Positions 13,954-20,590 of a stretch of 22,411 nucleotides of DNA are shown in pieces; within the stretch, counting starts at the first letter, position 1; the number at the start of each line of letters is the position of its first letter. A program made the translations under genes and the position numbers. Source of the stretch: JBGOUJ01 sp041477005. GTDB lineage: Bacteria > Acidobacteriota > Terriglobia > Bryobacterales > JACQDG01. The stretch covers positions 1-22,411 of the forward strand of contig JBGOUJ010000046.1 in the NCBI GenBank assembly GCA_041477005.1, given 5' to 3'. The notes below the pieces were generated by a model. It had not been told where the DNA came from, made no database searches, and saw nothing but the letters and a program-made list of their open reading frames with translations.

Positions 13954-15000
13954 GTGAACGAGAAGACTTATTGGAAAGCGGTGGAGGACTCAGACGCGCG
14001 GTTTGATGGGGCCTTCGTCTACGCGGTGCGCTCGACGGGCGTTTATTGCCGGCCGTCTTGCCCGTCGCGGCGGCCGCGGCGGGAGCAGGTGGTGTTCTTT
14101 GCGGCGCCGGCGGAGGCGGAGCGGGCGGGGTTTCGGGCTTGCCGGCGGTGCCGGCCTCGGGACGGAGGCGCCGGACGCTCTTCCTACTTGCCCCAAATCA
14201 CCGCTTACATCGATTCGCATTTGGAAGAGCCGTGCACGCTGGCGGCCCTGAGCGATCATGTGGGGGTCAGCCCTTACCACCTGCAACGGACGTTCAAGCG
14301 GGTGATGGGGATCACGCCGCGGCAGTATGCCGAGGCGCGGCGGGTGGGGAGGCTCAAGGCGTCGCTGCGGAAGGGGCGGAACGTTGCCGAGGCGCTCTAC
14401 GAGGCGGGGTACGGGTCGAGCAGCCGGCTTTACGAGCGGTCCGACGCGCGGCTCGGCATGACTCCGGCGACCTATCGCCGGGGAGGAGAGGCTATGCATA
14501 TCAATTATACTATTGTCGATTGCGGGCTGGGGCGGCTCCTGGTGGGGGCGACCGAGCGCGGCGTTTGCGGGGTCAGCCTGGGCGACTCCGATGGCACGCT
14601 GGAAGCTTTCCTGCGGAGCGAATACCCGAACGCGGAGATCAGCCGTGACGAAAACGGCCGCTTGAGCCGGTGGGTGAGCGGCATCGTGAAGCATCTGAGC
14701 GGCCGGCAGCCCCGGATCGAGGTGCCCGTGGACGTCGAAGCCACGGCGTTTCAGTGGCGGGTGTGGGAAGCGCTGAAGGCCATTCCTTACGGCGTGACCC
14801 GCACTTACAGCCAGGTGGCGCGCTCGCTGGGCCGGCCCACCGCCACGCGGGCCGTGGCCCGGGCCTGCGCCACCAACCCGGTGGCCGTGGTGATTCCTTG
14901 CCACCGCGTGATCCGCGAAGACGGCGGCCTGGGTGGCTATCGCTGGGGCCTGGACCGCAAGCGCGCCATGATCGACCAGGAGCGCGCCGGCGCCCAATAA
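13954..15000 (+). CDS. ada: Bifunctional DNA repair methyltransferase / transcriptional activator Ada
   Basis: Ada removes methyl groups from alkylated DNA by irreversible transfer to its own cysteines and activates alkylation-response genes. From the GTG at 13954 the product has 348 residues, close to E. coli Ada (354). The N-terminal zinc domain has Cys32, Cys36, Cys63 and Cys66 (GVYCRPSCPSRRPRRE...FRACRRCRPRD). An AraC-type helix-turn-helix follows (about 75-175; LAALSDHVGVSPYHLQRTFKRVMGITP). The C-terminal O6-methylguanine methyltransferase domain (about 180-345) contains the active PCHRVIR with Cys316. A TTG at 13936 would extend it by six residues; GTG is preferred because a TATCCT box lies 12 bases before it. 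No classical Ada box is seen upstream. Confidence 0.95.
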   Translation: MNEKTYWKAVEDSDARFDGAFVYAVRSTGVYCRPSCPSRRPRREQVVFFAAPAEAERAGFRACRRCRPRDGGAGRSSYLPQITAYIDSHLEEPCTLAALSDHVGVSPYHLQRTFKRVMGITPRQYAEARRVGRLKASLRKGRNVAEALYEAGYGSSSRLYERSDARLGMTPATYRRGGEAMHINYTIVDCGLGRLLVGATERGVCGVSLGDSDGTLEAFLRSEYPNAEISRDENGRLSRWVSGIVKHLSGRQPRIEVPVDVEATAFQWRVWEALKAIPYGVTRTYSQVARSLGRPTATRAVARACATNPVAVVIPCHRVIREDGGLGGYRWGLDRKRAMIDQERAGAQ

Positions 15001-15010
15001 GTGCCCTTCG

Positions 15011-15044
15011 TGGTAAGATTCCATTTTGGTTCCATTTCGGAACC
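15011..15044 (+). promoter_or_regulatory. Extended -10 promoter and operator of the antitoxin-toxin genes (candidate)
   Basis: TGGTAAGAT (15011-15019) is an extended -10 (TGn plus TAAGAT). Immediately downstream, CCATTTTGG (15021-15029) and CCATTTCGG (15032-15040) are direct repeats 11 bp apart, one helical turn. Overlapping them is a perfect inverted repeat GGTTCC-ATTTC-GGAACC (15028-15044). Ribbon-helix-helix antitoxins usually bind such sites over their own promoter. Confidence 0.5.
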
Positions 15045-15057
15045 TCGATGGAGTCCG

Positions 15058-15300
15058 ATGGCCACCTTGACCATTAAGAACGTCCCCGATCGCCTGTACG
15101 GCAGGCTCAAAAAGCGTGCTGCAGCGCACCGGCGCAGCATCAACAGCGAGGCGATTGTTTGTCTCGAGAGGGTGCTAGCGAGCGAGCGGAGAGATCCACG
15201 GGCTATCCTGGCAGACATCCGCGCCTTCCGCAAGACGCTCGGCAACGTCTATGTGACCGACGAGTTTCTGGATGCGGCCAAGCGCGAGGGGCGGCTTTGA
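15058..15300 (+). CDS. FitA-like ribbon-helix-helix antitoxin
   Basis: The 80-residue product begins MATLTIKNVPDRLYGRLKKRAAAHRRSINSEAIVCLERVL, the pattern of FitA/VapB-type ribbon-helix-helix proteins: one DNA-contacting strand (TLTIKNV), then two helices with the N-cap RSINSEA. The C-terminal part (about 45-80, DPRAILADIRAFRKTLGNVYVTDEFLDAAKREGRL) is the expected toxin-binding tail. In such pairs the antitoxin neutralises the PIN ribonuclease and represses the operon. A GTG at 15001 would add 19 residues, but it lies upstream of the likely promoter, so ATG at 15058 is chosen. The TGA overlaps the toxin's TTG start (TTGA). Confidence 0.85.
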   Translation: MATLTIKNVPDRLYGRLKKRAAAHRRSINSEAIVCLERVLASERRDPRAILADIRAFRKTLGNVYVTDEFLDAAKREGRL

Positions 15301-15698
15301 TTGTCGCAGACACCAACCTCATCGCTTACCTGCTCATAGCCGGTGGCAGAACGTCCCAGGCGGAGGTGGCTTTTGAGAGAGACCCGGAATGGGCGGCGCC
15401 TCCGCTGTGGCGCTCCGAATTCCGGAACGTTCTCACCCTTAGTACGCGCCAGGGCATGCTTTCGATGGAGCAGGCCATCCGGACAGCGGAGAAAGCTGAG
15501 TCGCTGTTCGGAGGCAATGAACTTCCAGTCAGGTCCGCTCATGTGCTCGCGCTCGCATCCAGCTCCGGCTGCTCCGCCTACGACTGCGAGTTTGTGGCGC
15601 TGGCGCAGGAACTCGACGTGAGGCTGGTCACTTCGGATCAGATGGTCCTGTCGAAATTCCCATCGACGGCTGTTTCGCTGGAGCACTTCATCCGGTGA
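15297..15698 (+). CDS. PIN-domain ribonuclease toxin (VapC/FitB family)
   Basis: The 133-residue product begins MIVADTNLIAYLLIAG from a TTG at 15297 that overlaps the antitoxin stop, a standard coupling in such pairs. PIN ribonucleases use a cluster of acidic residues; the expected ones are all present: Asp5 (VADTN), Glu41 (LWRSEFRN), Asp96 (SAYDCEFVALA) and Asp114 (LVTSDQ). Known relatives cut tRNA or rRNA and stop translation unless bound by the antitoxin. The toxin therefore looks active. Its TGA overlaps the next gene's GTG (GTGA at 15695-15698), tying a third gene to the pair. Confidence 0.88.
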   Translation: MIVADTNLIAYLLIAGGRTSQAEVAFERDPEWAAPPLWRSEFRNVLTLSTRQGMLSMEQAIRTAEKAESLFGGNELPVRSAHVLALASSSGCSAYDCEFVALAQELDVRLVTSDQMVLSKFPSTAVSLEHFIR

Positions 15699-16009
15699 AG
15701 ACTCGCAAACTCTCGCTGGCCTGTCCGGTTTGCCATTCGGCCGAGATCTTCTATAGTTGCGAGCCGAAGTGCTGCTTCAATCACGTCTGCGCGGAGTGCC
15801 ACTCGACGTTCGAGCCGGTGACGCGAGCGGCCGGCGGGACACTGGCCGGCCTGGAGCCGCCCGAACCGCTGCCGGAGTGCACCGAACCGACCGTGGCCTG
15901 CGTGAAGTGCGAGTCTACGAGAGTCTACGTGCTGGAAGACGGGCGCCTGGCCTGCGCCGACTGCGGAGCGCTGCTGGAGCTCGAGATCACCGAAGTGGCC
16001 CCGGCATGA
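15695..16009 (+). CDS. Small double zinc-ribbon protein, function unknown
   Basis: The 104-residue product from the GTG at 15695 holds twelve cysteines. Ribbon one uses Cys10-x2-Cys13 and Cys32-x2-Cys35, with further Cys22, Cys26, Cys27 and His30 between. Ribbon two uses Cys69-x2-Cys72 and Cys87-x2-Cys90 (CVKCESTRVYVLEDGRLACADCGALLELE). A Pro/Glu-rich linker (about 48-65) joins them. I do not recognise a named family; zinc ribbons of this kind bind nucleic acid or protein. The start overlaps the stop of the PIN toxin, so the two are probably translated together. The end lies 4 bases from the stop of the truncated minus-strand toxin fragment. Confidence 0.75.
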   Translation: MKTRKLSLACPVCHSAEIFYSCEPKCCFNHVCAECHSTFEPVTRAAGGTLAGLEPPEPLPECTEPTVACVKCESTRVYVLEDGRLACADCGALLELEITEVAPA

Positions 16010-16013
16010 CGGC

Positions 16014-16145
16014 TCAGTAAAGGACCGTGAAGCCGCCGTCGGCCAAACCAGGGCTGTCCTCGGTTGCCCATGCGACTTCAAAACCATGCTCTCGGAGGGC
16101 GCGGACGGCCGGACGGGGGAAGTTCTCGTCAGCGAGAAACTTCAT
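16014..16145 (-). pseudogene. Truncated DUF5615 (PIN-like) toxin
   Basis: The 43-codon frame reads MKFLADENFPRPAVRALREHG then FEVAWATEDSPGLADGGFTVLY and stops at TGA (16016-16014). Its first about 35 residues are the N-terminus of DUF5615 proteins, which carry the conserved ADENFP acidic motif and the EDSPGLAD stretch. Intact members run to about 110-120 residues with a later LLTxDKDFGEL motif, absent here. The sequence departs from the family at about 16035 and is followed at once by the zinc-ribbon gene. Its ATG overlaps the stop of the DUF433 gene (ATGA), the usual arrangement of this antitoxin-toxin pair. The toxin is almost certainly inactive. Confidence 0.8.
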
Positions 16146-16375
16146 ACCATCTTGAGTGGGTAGACCCGCTCCGCGTGCAGCACCTCGCTCGCGTAGGCGA
16201 GGCAGGAACGGATATCTTCGGCCGTGAGATTGGGATAGCTGTCGAGGATCTGCTCCTGCGTCCAGCCCTTGGCCAGCAAATCGACGACGAGCTCAACGGC
16301 GATGCGCGTGCCCTTTACGACCGGCTTTCCCACCAGAACCTTCGGGTCTATGCTGATGCGGTCTTGCCAGTTCAT
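16142..16375 (-). CDS. DUF433 antitoxin (VapB-like)
   Basis: The 77-residue product starts MNWQDRISIDPKVLVGKPVVKGTRIAVELVVDLLAKGWTQEQILDSYPNLTAEDIRSCLAYASEVL, a textbook DUF433 domain with a helix-turn-helix-like fold. These proteins are paired with DUF5615 PIN-like toxins and act as antitoxin and likely repressor. An in-frame ATG at 16420 would add 15 residues (MLSDKIRRRLLSSVS) not typical of the family; 16375 is preferred, and TATCCT lies just upstream on the minus strand (16389-16384). All key residues look intact although the toxin behind it is truncated, so it may persist as an orphan antitoxin able to neutralise related toxins. Confidence 0.85.
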   Translation of the reverse strand: MNWQDRISIDPKVLVGKPVVKGTRIAVELVVDLLAKGWTQEQILDSYPNLTAEDIRSCLAYASEVLHAERVYPLKMV

Positions 16376-16472
16376 CGACACTGAGGATAACAGGCGGCGG
16401 CGTATCTTGTCGCTCAGCACCGTGGGTCCTTCCTGGCGCTGGCCGGCGGCGGGGTGGAATGCCGACGTCGAT

Positions 16473-16522
16473 CGGGCCGTGGCGCAGCCTGGCTAGCGCG
16501 CTTGCTTGGGGTGCAAGAGGCC
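16473..16522 (+). pseudogene. 5' part of a tRNA-Pro(GGG) gene, 3' end lost
   Basis: The first 50 bases fold as tRNA: acceptor 5' strand CGGGCCG (16473-16479), TG, D-stem GCGC (16482-16485) with loop AGCCTGGCTA and GCGC (16496-16499), G, then anticodon stem CTTGC (16501-16505), loop TTGGGGT with anticodon GGG, GCAAG (16513-16517) and variable AGGCC. After that the T-arm (no TTCRANT loop) and the 3' acceptor strand CGGCCCG are missing. The gene is therefore broken and cannot yield a mature tRNA. The break lies just beyond the anticodon stem, a frequent integrase crossover site. Confidence 0.85.
16501..16520 (+). repeat. Left copy of a 20-bp tRNA-Pro core (attL-like)
   Basis: CTTGCTTGGGGTGCAAGAGG is identical to 20185-20204, in the same orientation 3,684 bp away. 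It is the anticodon stem-loop of tRNA-Pro(GGG). Here it is joined to a genuine tRNA 5' half. Confidence 0.7.
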
Positions 16523-16690
16523 CCGGGCCAAGGTCCGAGATGCCGACTATACGTCCAAGTGAGTGGGCGACAAGCAACTTCCGCTGCATCCCTTGCCCGC
16601 GTTCCCCGTACTCCGAATCGTCGTTCCGGAACCTTTGCGTTTGCAACTCCGAAGGCTTAGCTGAGCCGAACGTCGTCCTGTTCAGCGTTC
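16523..16690. other. Non-coding stretch between the tRNA fragment and the permease gene
   Basis: About 170 bases after the broken tRNA with no convincing gene on either strand. It lies downstream of the minus-strand permease and would hold its terminator, but I see no clear stem-loop with a T-run. Confidence 0.4.
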
Positions 16691-19369
16691 CTACTCACTC
16701 CGCAACGATGTCTGCGGATCGATCCGCGTAGCGCGCCACGCCGGCACACCCGCGGCTCCCAACGCGATAATCCCCACCAGCCCTACGACGCCGACCAACG
16801 TCACACCATCCAGGGGCTGCACTCCATAAAGCAGCTCCCGGATCGCCCGCGTGACGGCCGCAACGCCGATCAACCCAACCGCCGCACCCGCTGCCGCAAG
16901 CAAAACGCTCTCCCGGATCACAATCGTAACAAGGGCTTTGACGCTGGAACCCAGGGCCAGCCGGATCCCGAACTCCCGCGTCCGCTGCGCCGTCAGATAC
17001 GCCAGTGTTCCGTAAAGGCCCACCGCCGCCAGTAGCACGGAGGCCCCTGCGAACGCCGCCAGCACAAACAGGATGAACCGCGTATCGCCGATCGAATCCG
17101 ACACGTAGGCGCTCATTGGCCGTATATCGAACGCCGCCCGCCCTCCATGCGCCCCATCCACGGCGGACTGAATCCGCGGCGCCATGCTCTCCGCCGGCTC
17201 GCGCGTCTTCACCACCAGCGACATCCCGACCGGATAACTGCCATAGGGCATCATGAAATGTGGAATGCTCCCATCCCGCACCCGCGTGACACGCACGGCG
17301 ACCGTCACGCCGATTACCTCGAGGTCGTTTCGCCAACCGGTCCTATAAATGGACAGACGCTTCCCAATCGCGCCCTCCGGCCACAGCCGCATTGCCAAGC
17401 CCTCATCTATAATCGTCACGTTGTGTTGCGCCGCAATATCGTCTTCTGTGAAGTCGCGGCCTTCCAGCAACGGCGTGCCCATCACGCCCAAATATCCGGG
17501 TACGGCGAACTGCTGTGTAGCGCGGATGGGCGGCATATCCGGCTGATCGGCGCGCCCCACCCGGCGCCCCTCCTGGCCCCCCCGGAGCGGCAGTGGGTCC
17601 GCAGCGCTCACCGACTGTACTCCCGGAAGTGCGCGCACTCGATCGATTACATCCCGCAGAAGCGCCCATCTCTGCTCGGTGTGTGGGTATCTCTTCAAGT
17701 CGAGGGGCATCCTCGCGGTCACGACGTTGGCCGGATTGAAGCCCAGCGGCGAATGCATCAGATTCACAAACGACCGCAGCATCAGGCCCGCGCCTGCGAG
17801 CGGTGCAATCGAAAGTGCTACTTCCGCTACCACCAGGGTCCGCTGCAACCTTCGTGCGCCCGATCCCGCCGTTTCCGTACGGCCCGCTCGGAGCGGATGG
17901 CCTGTCTTGCCCGATGCCAGCCGCCACGCCGGCAGCAATCCAAAGAGCATGGTCGTGACCGCCGATAGCGCCAGAGCGAACAGCGCAACCGGCGCGTCCA
18001 TTTCAATCCTCGATTGCAAGGGGATGTGAGAGGCGCTGAGGCGCATGATCGCTTCGAGCCCGAAGCGCGCGCAGAACAATCCGGCAGCGGCAGAAGCCAG
18101 CGCGAGCCCGAGGCTTTCCGAAAGGAGCTGCCGGACAATTCGGATTCTTCCGGCGCCCAGCGCCCGCCGGATCTCCAACTCGCGCTGCCGCGCCGAACCC
18201 CGCGCCAACATCAGATTCGCGGCGTTCACGGAAGCAATCAGGAGCACAAACCCCACCGCGCCCGACAGAAGAAACAGCGCCGGCCGGACCTCGCGCGTCA
18301 TGGTGTCATGCAGCAGCCGCGCCGTAAAGCGGACCTTGGCGCCGGGTGCGCGGTCAAATGGCGATGCCTGCCACCCTGTCAAACCGGAATAAAACTCGGG
18401 GTTCTCCCGCTCGAATTGCGCTGCAAGAATTTGCAACTCGGCGTTCCCCTGATCGAGAGTGACGCCGGACCTGAGCCGCGCTAATACCGGGACGCCGCGG
18501 TACGGGATCGTCCTGTCGATGTGATTGGGCAACCATACCTCGATCTGCTCCAAACCATTAACAGAAGGCGGTAGAAAAAGACGAAATCCGGGAGGCAGCA
18601 CACCGGCGATCTGCATGCCGGCATCGTTGATCCGCACGGCTCTCCCTATCACCCCGGGATCGGCGGCAAACCGGCGGCGCCACAGCTCGTCGCTGATCAA
18701 AATCGCCAACGCCTGCTGCTTCCCCATGTCGACGTGCGAATCGAGCATCTGTCCCAATACAGGGCGGACGCCAAGCAGCGCAAGAAAGTCGTCGGAAACG
18801 CTCGCCGCCGCGATGTGCTCCATTTCGCCTGCGTATTCGAGGTTCGCGTCGACCGGATCGATCGTCGAGACCTGCTCGAACGAGCGGCTGCGCTCTTTGA
18901 TGCCGAGCAGTTCTCCCCTTGTGGCGCCAGTGTTGAAAACATTGCGCGCGTCCACCTGGATCACGACGATCCGGTTTGGCTCCGGATAAGGCAGCGGACG
19001 CCACAGCACCGCGCGCATCAAGCTGAACATCGTGAGATTGGCCCCGATGCCCAGCGCAAGCGTCACGACCATGACCGCAGTAAACCCCGGCCACCGCATC
19101 AGCGAACGGCGCGCATATCGAATGTCCTGAAACACAGTCTCGATTCCCAGTCCGAGCCATGTCTCCCGGACTGCCTCTTTGATCTGCTCGATACCGCCTG
19201 CTTCCACGATTGCCAGCCGGCGCGCTTCTTCGCGAGACATGCCCTTGGCGATATTGCGATCGGTCAGTTCATCCACATAGGCGCGTAATTCGGCGTCGAG
19301 CGTATCTTCGACCCGGCCCCTCCGGAGCAGGTTGCCGAAGAGCCGCTTGATCTTGTTGGCAACTCGCAT
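16691..19369 (-). CDS. ADOP-family ABC transporter permease (FtsX/MacB-like, duplicated)
   Basis: The 892-residue product is an acidobacterial duplicated orphan permease. It begins with a soluble N-terminal region (about 1-70, RGRVEDTLDAELRAYVDELTDRNIAKGMSREEARRLA), then a MacB-type block: first helix at about 95-115 (GFTAVMVVTLALGIGANLTMFSLMRAVL), a large periplasmic domain, and three helices with LARGSARQRELEIRRALGAGRIRIVRQLLSESL near residues 390-425. A second block (about 505-892) repeats this with VAEVALSIAPLAGAGLMLRSF, another periplasmic domain and FVLAAFAGASVLLAAVGLYGTLAYLTAQRTREFGIRLALGSS. It ends PAWRATRIDPQTSLRSE. No ATP-binding partner is adjacent, as usual for the family. It starts 1 base after the PadR stop, so the two form an operon. 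Substrate unknown. Confidence 0.93.
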   Translation of the reverse strand: MRVANKIKRLFGNLLRRGRVEDTLDAELRAYVDELTDRNIAKGMSREEARRLAIVEAGGIEQIKEAVRETWLGLGIETVFQDIRYARRSLMRWPGFTAVMVVTLALGIGANLTMFSLMRAVLWRPLPYPEPNRIVVIQVDARNVFNTGATRGELLGIKERSRSFEQVSTIDPVDANLEYAGEMEHIAAASVSDDFLALLGVRPVLGQMLDSHVDMGKQQALAILISDELWRRRFAADPGVIGRAVRINDAGMQIAGVLPPGFRLFLPPSVNGLEQIEVWLPNHIDRTIPYRGVPVLARLRSGVTLDQGNAELQILAAQFERENPEFYSGLTGWQASPFDRAPGAKVRFTARLLHDTMTREVRPALFLLSGAVGFVLLIASVNAANLMLARGSARQRELEIRRALGAGRIRIVRQLLSESLGLALASAAAGLFCARFGLEAIMRLSASHIPLQSRIEMDAPVALFALALSAVTTMLFGLLPAWRLASGKTGHPLRAGRTETAGSGARRLQRTLVVAEVALSIAPLAGAGLMLRSFVNLMHSPLGFNPANVVTARMPLDLKRYPHTEQRWALLRDVIDRVRALPGVQSVSAADPLPLRGGQEGRRVGRADQPDMPPIRATQQFAVPGYLGVMGTPLLEGRDFTEDDIAAQHNVTIIDEGLAMRLWPEGAIGKRLSIYRTGWRNDLEVIGVTVAVRVTRVRDGSIPHFMMPYGSYPVGMSLVVKTREPAESMAPRIQSAVDGAHGGRAAFDIRPMSAYVSDSIGDTRFILFVLAAFAGASVLLAAVGLYGTLAYLTAQRTREFGIRLALGSSVKALVTIVIRESVLLAAAGAAVGLIGVAAVTRAIRELLYGVQPLDGVTLVGVVGLVGIIALGAAGVPAWRATRIDPQTSLRSE

Positions 19370-19370
19370 A

Positions 19371-19703
19371 CTAGGCAGACTCCAGTAACGAGTTCATCGC
19401 CTGTACGGTCTGCGTCCAGGTCTTCTTCTCCACCGCCAGTTGCCGTCTGCCATCGCGCGTCAGAGTATATGATCGGACCCGGCGCCTTTCCGTCGATTCC
19501 TGCCATTCCCCCTCGATCCAGCCCTCCTGTTCGAGGCGATGAAGCGCCGGAAAAAGGGAGCCCGCCTTTACTTGGAAAGCTCCATGCGTGACCTGAGAGA
19601 TACGTTCTGCAATGGCGGAGCCGTGCATCGAGCGCAGATCCAGCGTACGCAGGATGAGCAGGTCGAGGGTGCCTTTAAGGAGTTCGAGAGTGGGCTTAGG
19701 CAT
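19371..19703 (-). CDS. PadR-family transcriptional regulator of the ADOP permease
   Basis: The 110-residue product, MPKPTLELLKGTLDLLILRTLDLRSMHGSAIAERISQVTHGAFQVKAGSLFPALHRLEQEGWIEGEW, is a winged-helix PadR protein of the short form regularly found in front of ADOP permeases. The recognition helix region is ...GSLFPALHRLEQEGWI, and the wing STERRRVRSYTLTRDGRRQL follows; the C-terminal helix (about 88-110) makes the dimer. GGAG lies 11 bases before the ATG and a dyad overlaps the -10, so it probably represses its own operon. The ligand is unknown. Confidence 0.92.
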   Translation of the reverse strand: MPKPTLELLKGTLDLLILRTLDLRSMHGSAIAERISQVTHGAFQVKAGSLFPALHRLEQEGWIEGEWQESTERRRVRSYTLTRDGRRQLAVEKKTWTQTVQAMNSLLESA

Positions 19704-19718
19704 TTGTTATAGGACTCC

Positions 19719-19735
19719 AATATAGATATTCTATA
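19719..19735 (-). promoter_or_regulatory. padR promoter with overlapping dyad (candidate PadR operator)
   Basis: TATAGA-TAT-TCTATA (19721-19735) is a perfect 6-bp inverted repeat with a 3-bp spacer. On the minus strand TATATT (19724-19719) could be the -10, followed by GGAG and the padR ATG at 19703. A dyad on the -10 fits autorepression by PadR. Confidence 0.5.
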
Positions 19736-20077
19736 CGATAGACGCCGCTGCCGCACCGAAGTCAGCAAGTCCTTCCAAAATTCTGGTCATCATGTCCGGC
19801 GCGCCTGTTCACGCCAGAGATCCACTTTGACGCAAAACGCCCGTTGCTGACGTTTGCTCGCTCCACAGCCGGATAGATCCTCCCTGACGCCGAAGTGTTT
19901 ATCGGCCCGTCTTGATTCCATCCGCCGTAGGGCGCAAACTGAGCGAGGCGCGCGAGGGTGTGAGGCAATAAGCCGAAAAAATTGTTGTCTCGACGCTCCT
20001 CCAAGTTGAGGACAATCGAAAAGGCGTGCAAGCGCGCGCGTGCGCAGGAAAAGCACGTGGAATACCAATAGTGAATC
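19736..20077. other. Intergenic region without a recognisable gene
   Basis: About 340 bases upstream of padR. Overlapping open frames on the minus strand run through here and into the iterons, but their product matches no family I know and its composition follows the repeats. Possibly decayed mobile-element DNA. Confidence 0.4.
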
Positions 20078-20126
20078 GGGGTCCAAGTGGGGTCCAAACT
20101 CGGCATGGGGTCCAAATGGGGTCCAA
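20078..20126 (+). repeat. Four GGGGTCCAA iterons
   Basis: GGGGTCCAA occurs at 20078-20086, 20089-20097, 20107-20115 and 20118-20126. The spacing is 11, 18 and 11 bases, so the copies form two pairs, each pair one helical turn apart. Most are followed by A and then T or C. The regular layout suggests binding sites for a DNA-bending or recombination factor. Confidence 0.8.
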
Positions 20127-20136
20127 ATCGCCGGTA

Positions 20137-20174
20137 TGTAAGTCTTTTGTTTCTGGCAGAATTGTCTGTAAGTC
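20137..20174 (+). repeat. Two TGTAAGTC direct repeats (possible integrase arm sites)
   Basis: TGTAAGTC is found at 20137-20144 and 20167-20174, 30 bases apart, between the iterons and the second tRNA-Pro core. The distance and position next to an att core resemble arm-type sites of a tyrosine recombinase, but no integrase gene is in the window. Confidence 0.5.
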
Positions 20175-20184
20175 GTTGAAAAAA

Positions 20185-20204
20185 CTTGCTTGGGGTGCAA
20201 GAGG
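20185..20204 (+). repeat. Right copy of the tRNA-Pro core (attR-like)
   Basis: CTTGC-TTGGGGT-GCAAG-AGG repeats 16501-16520 exactly. It is followed by TCGCGG, which resembles the start of a tRNA-Pro T-stem, and then departs from tRNA sequence. Upstream there is no D-arm or acceptor, only GTAAGTCGTTGAAAAAA. The fragment is not a functional tRNA. Confidence 0.7.
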
Positions 20205-20590
20205 TCGCGGAGCACATCGGGGGTCTTGGCCCAACCCGCCTCTTTGGGTCTCGGATGCGGGCTTTGGCGACTTGACTATCAAGGACAAGACTCATAATGA
20301 TTGCCTCGTCGGAGAAATCTGTGGGTCACCGATACGCTCCAATGGCGGCCGGAAGCTCGGCTCGCGCAGCCCGCCAACCCCGATGCGGGATAGCGCGGCT
20401 CCAGCTTTTTGCTGTTCGTAGCCAGTTGCCTTTCGAACCCGTTTGCCCTCTCCAGTAAACGCTACGGCGTTTTAACGGAGCTATTCTCCCTACCGGCTGC
20501 TCCCGGGCTGGAAATCTCACCGCCGTTGTGTTCGTCACGCCCGACTGAAAGACGAAAATAAGGTTCTGAAGCCGACTTGCTTGGCCGCTC
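20205..20590. other. Intergenic region downstream of the ankyrin gene, no gene seen
   Basis: About 385 bases between the att-like core and the end of the minus-strand ankyrin gene. Open frames are short and unconvincing. I see no repeat or RNA gene here, and base use is somewhat less GC-rich than in the core genes. Confidence 0.4.

Noticed and set aside
16473..16550. Functional tRNA-Pro gene
   Set aside because: T-loop and 3' acceptor strand are absent; only the 5' part through the anticodon stem and variable loop is present.
19762..20295. 177-codon minus-strand frame as a gene
   Set aside because: It runs through the GGGGTCCAA iterons and the tRNA core, which produce its repeated WTP/DP phrases; no conserved domain is seen.
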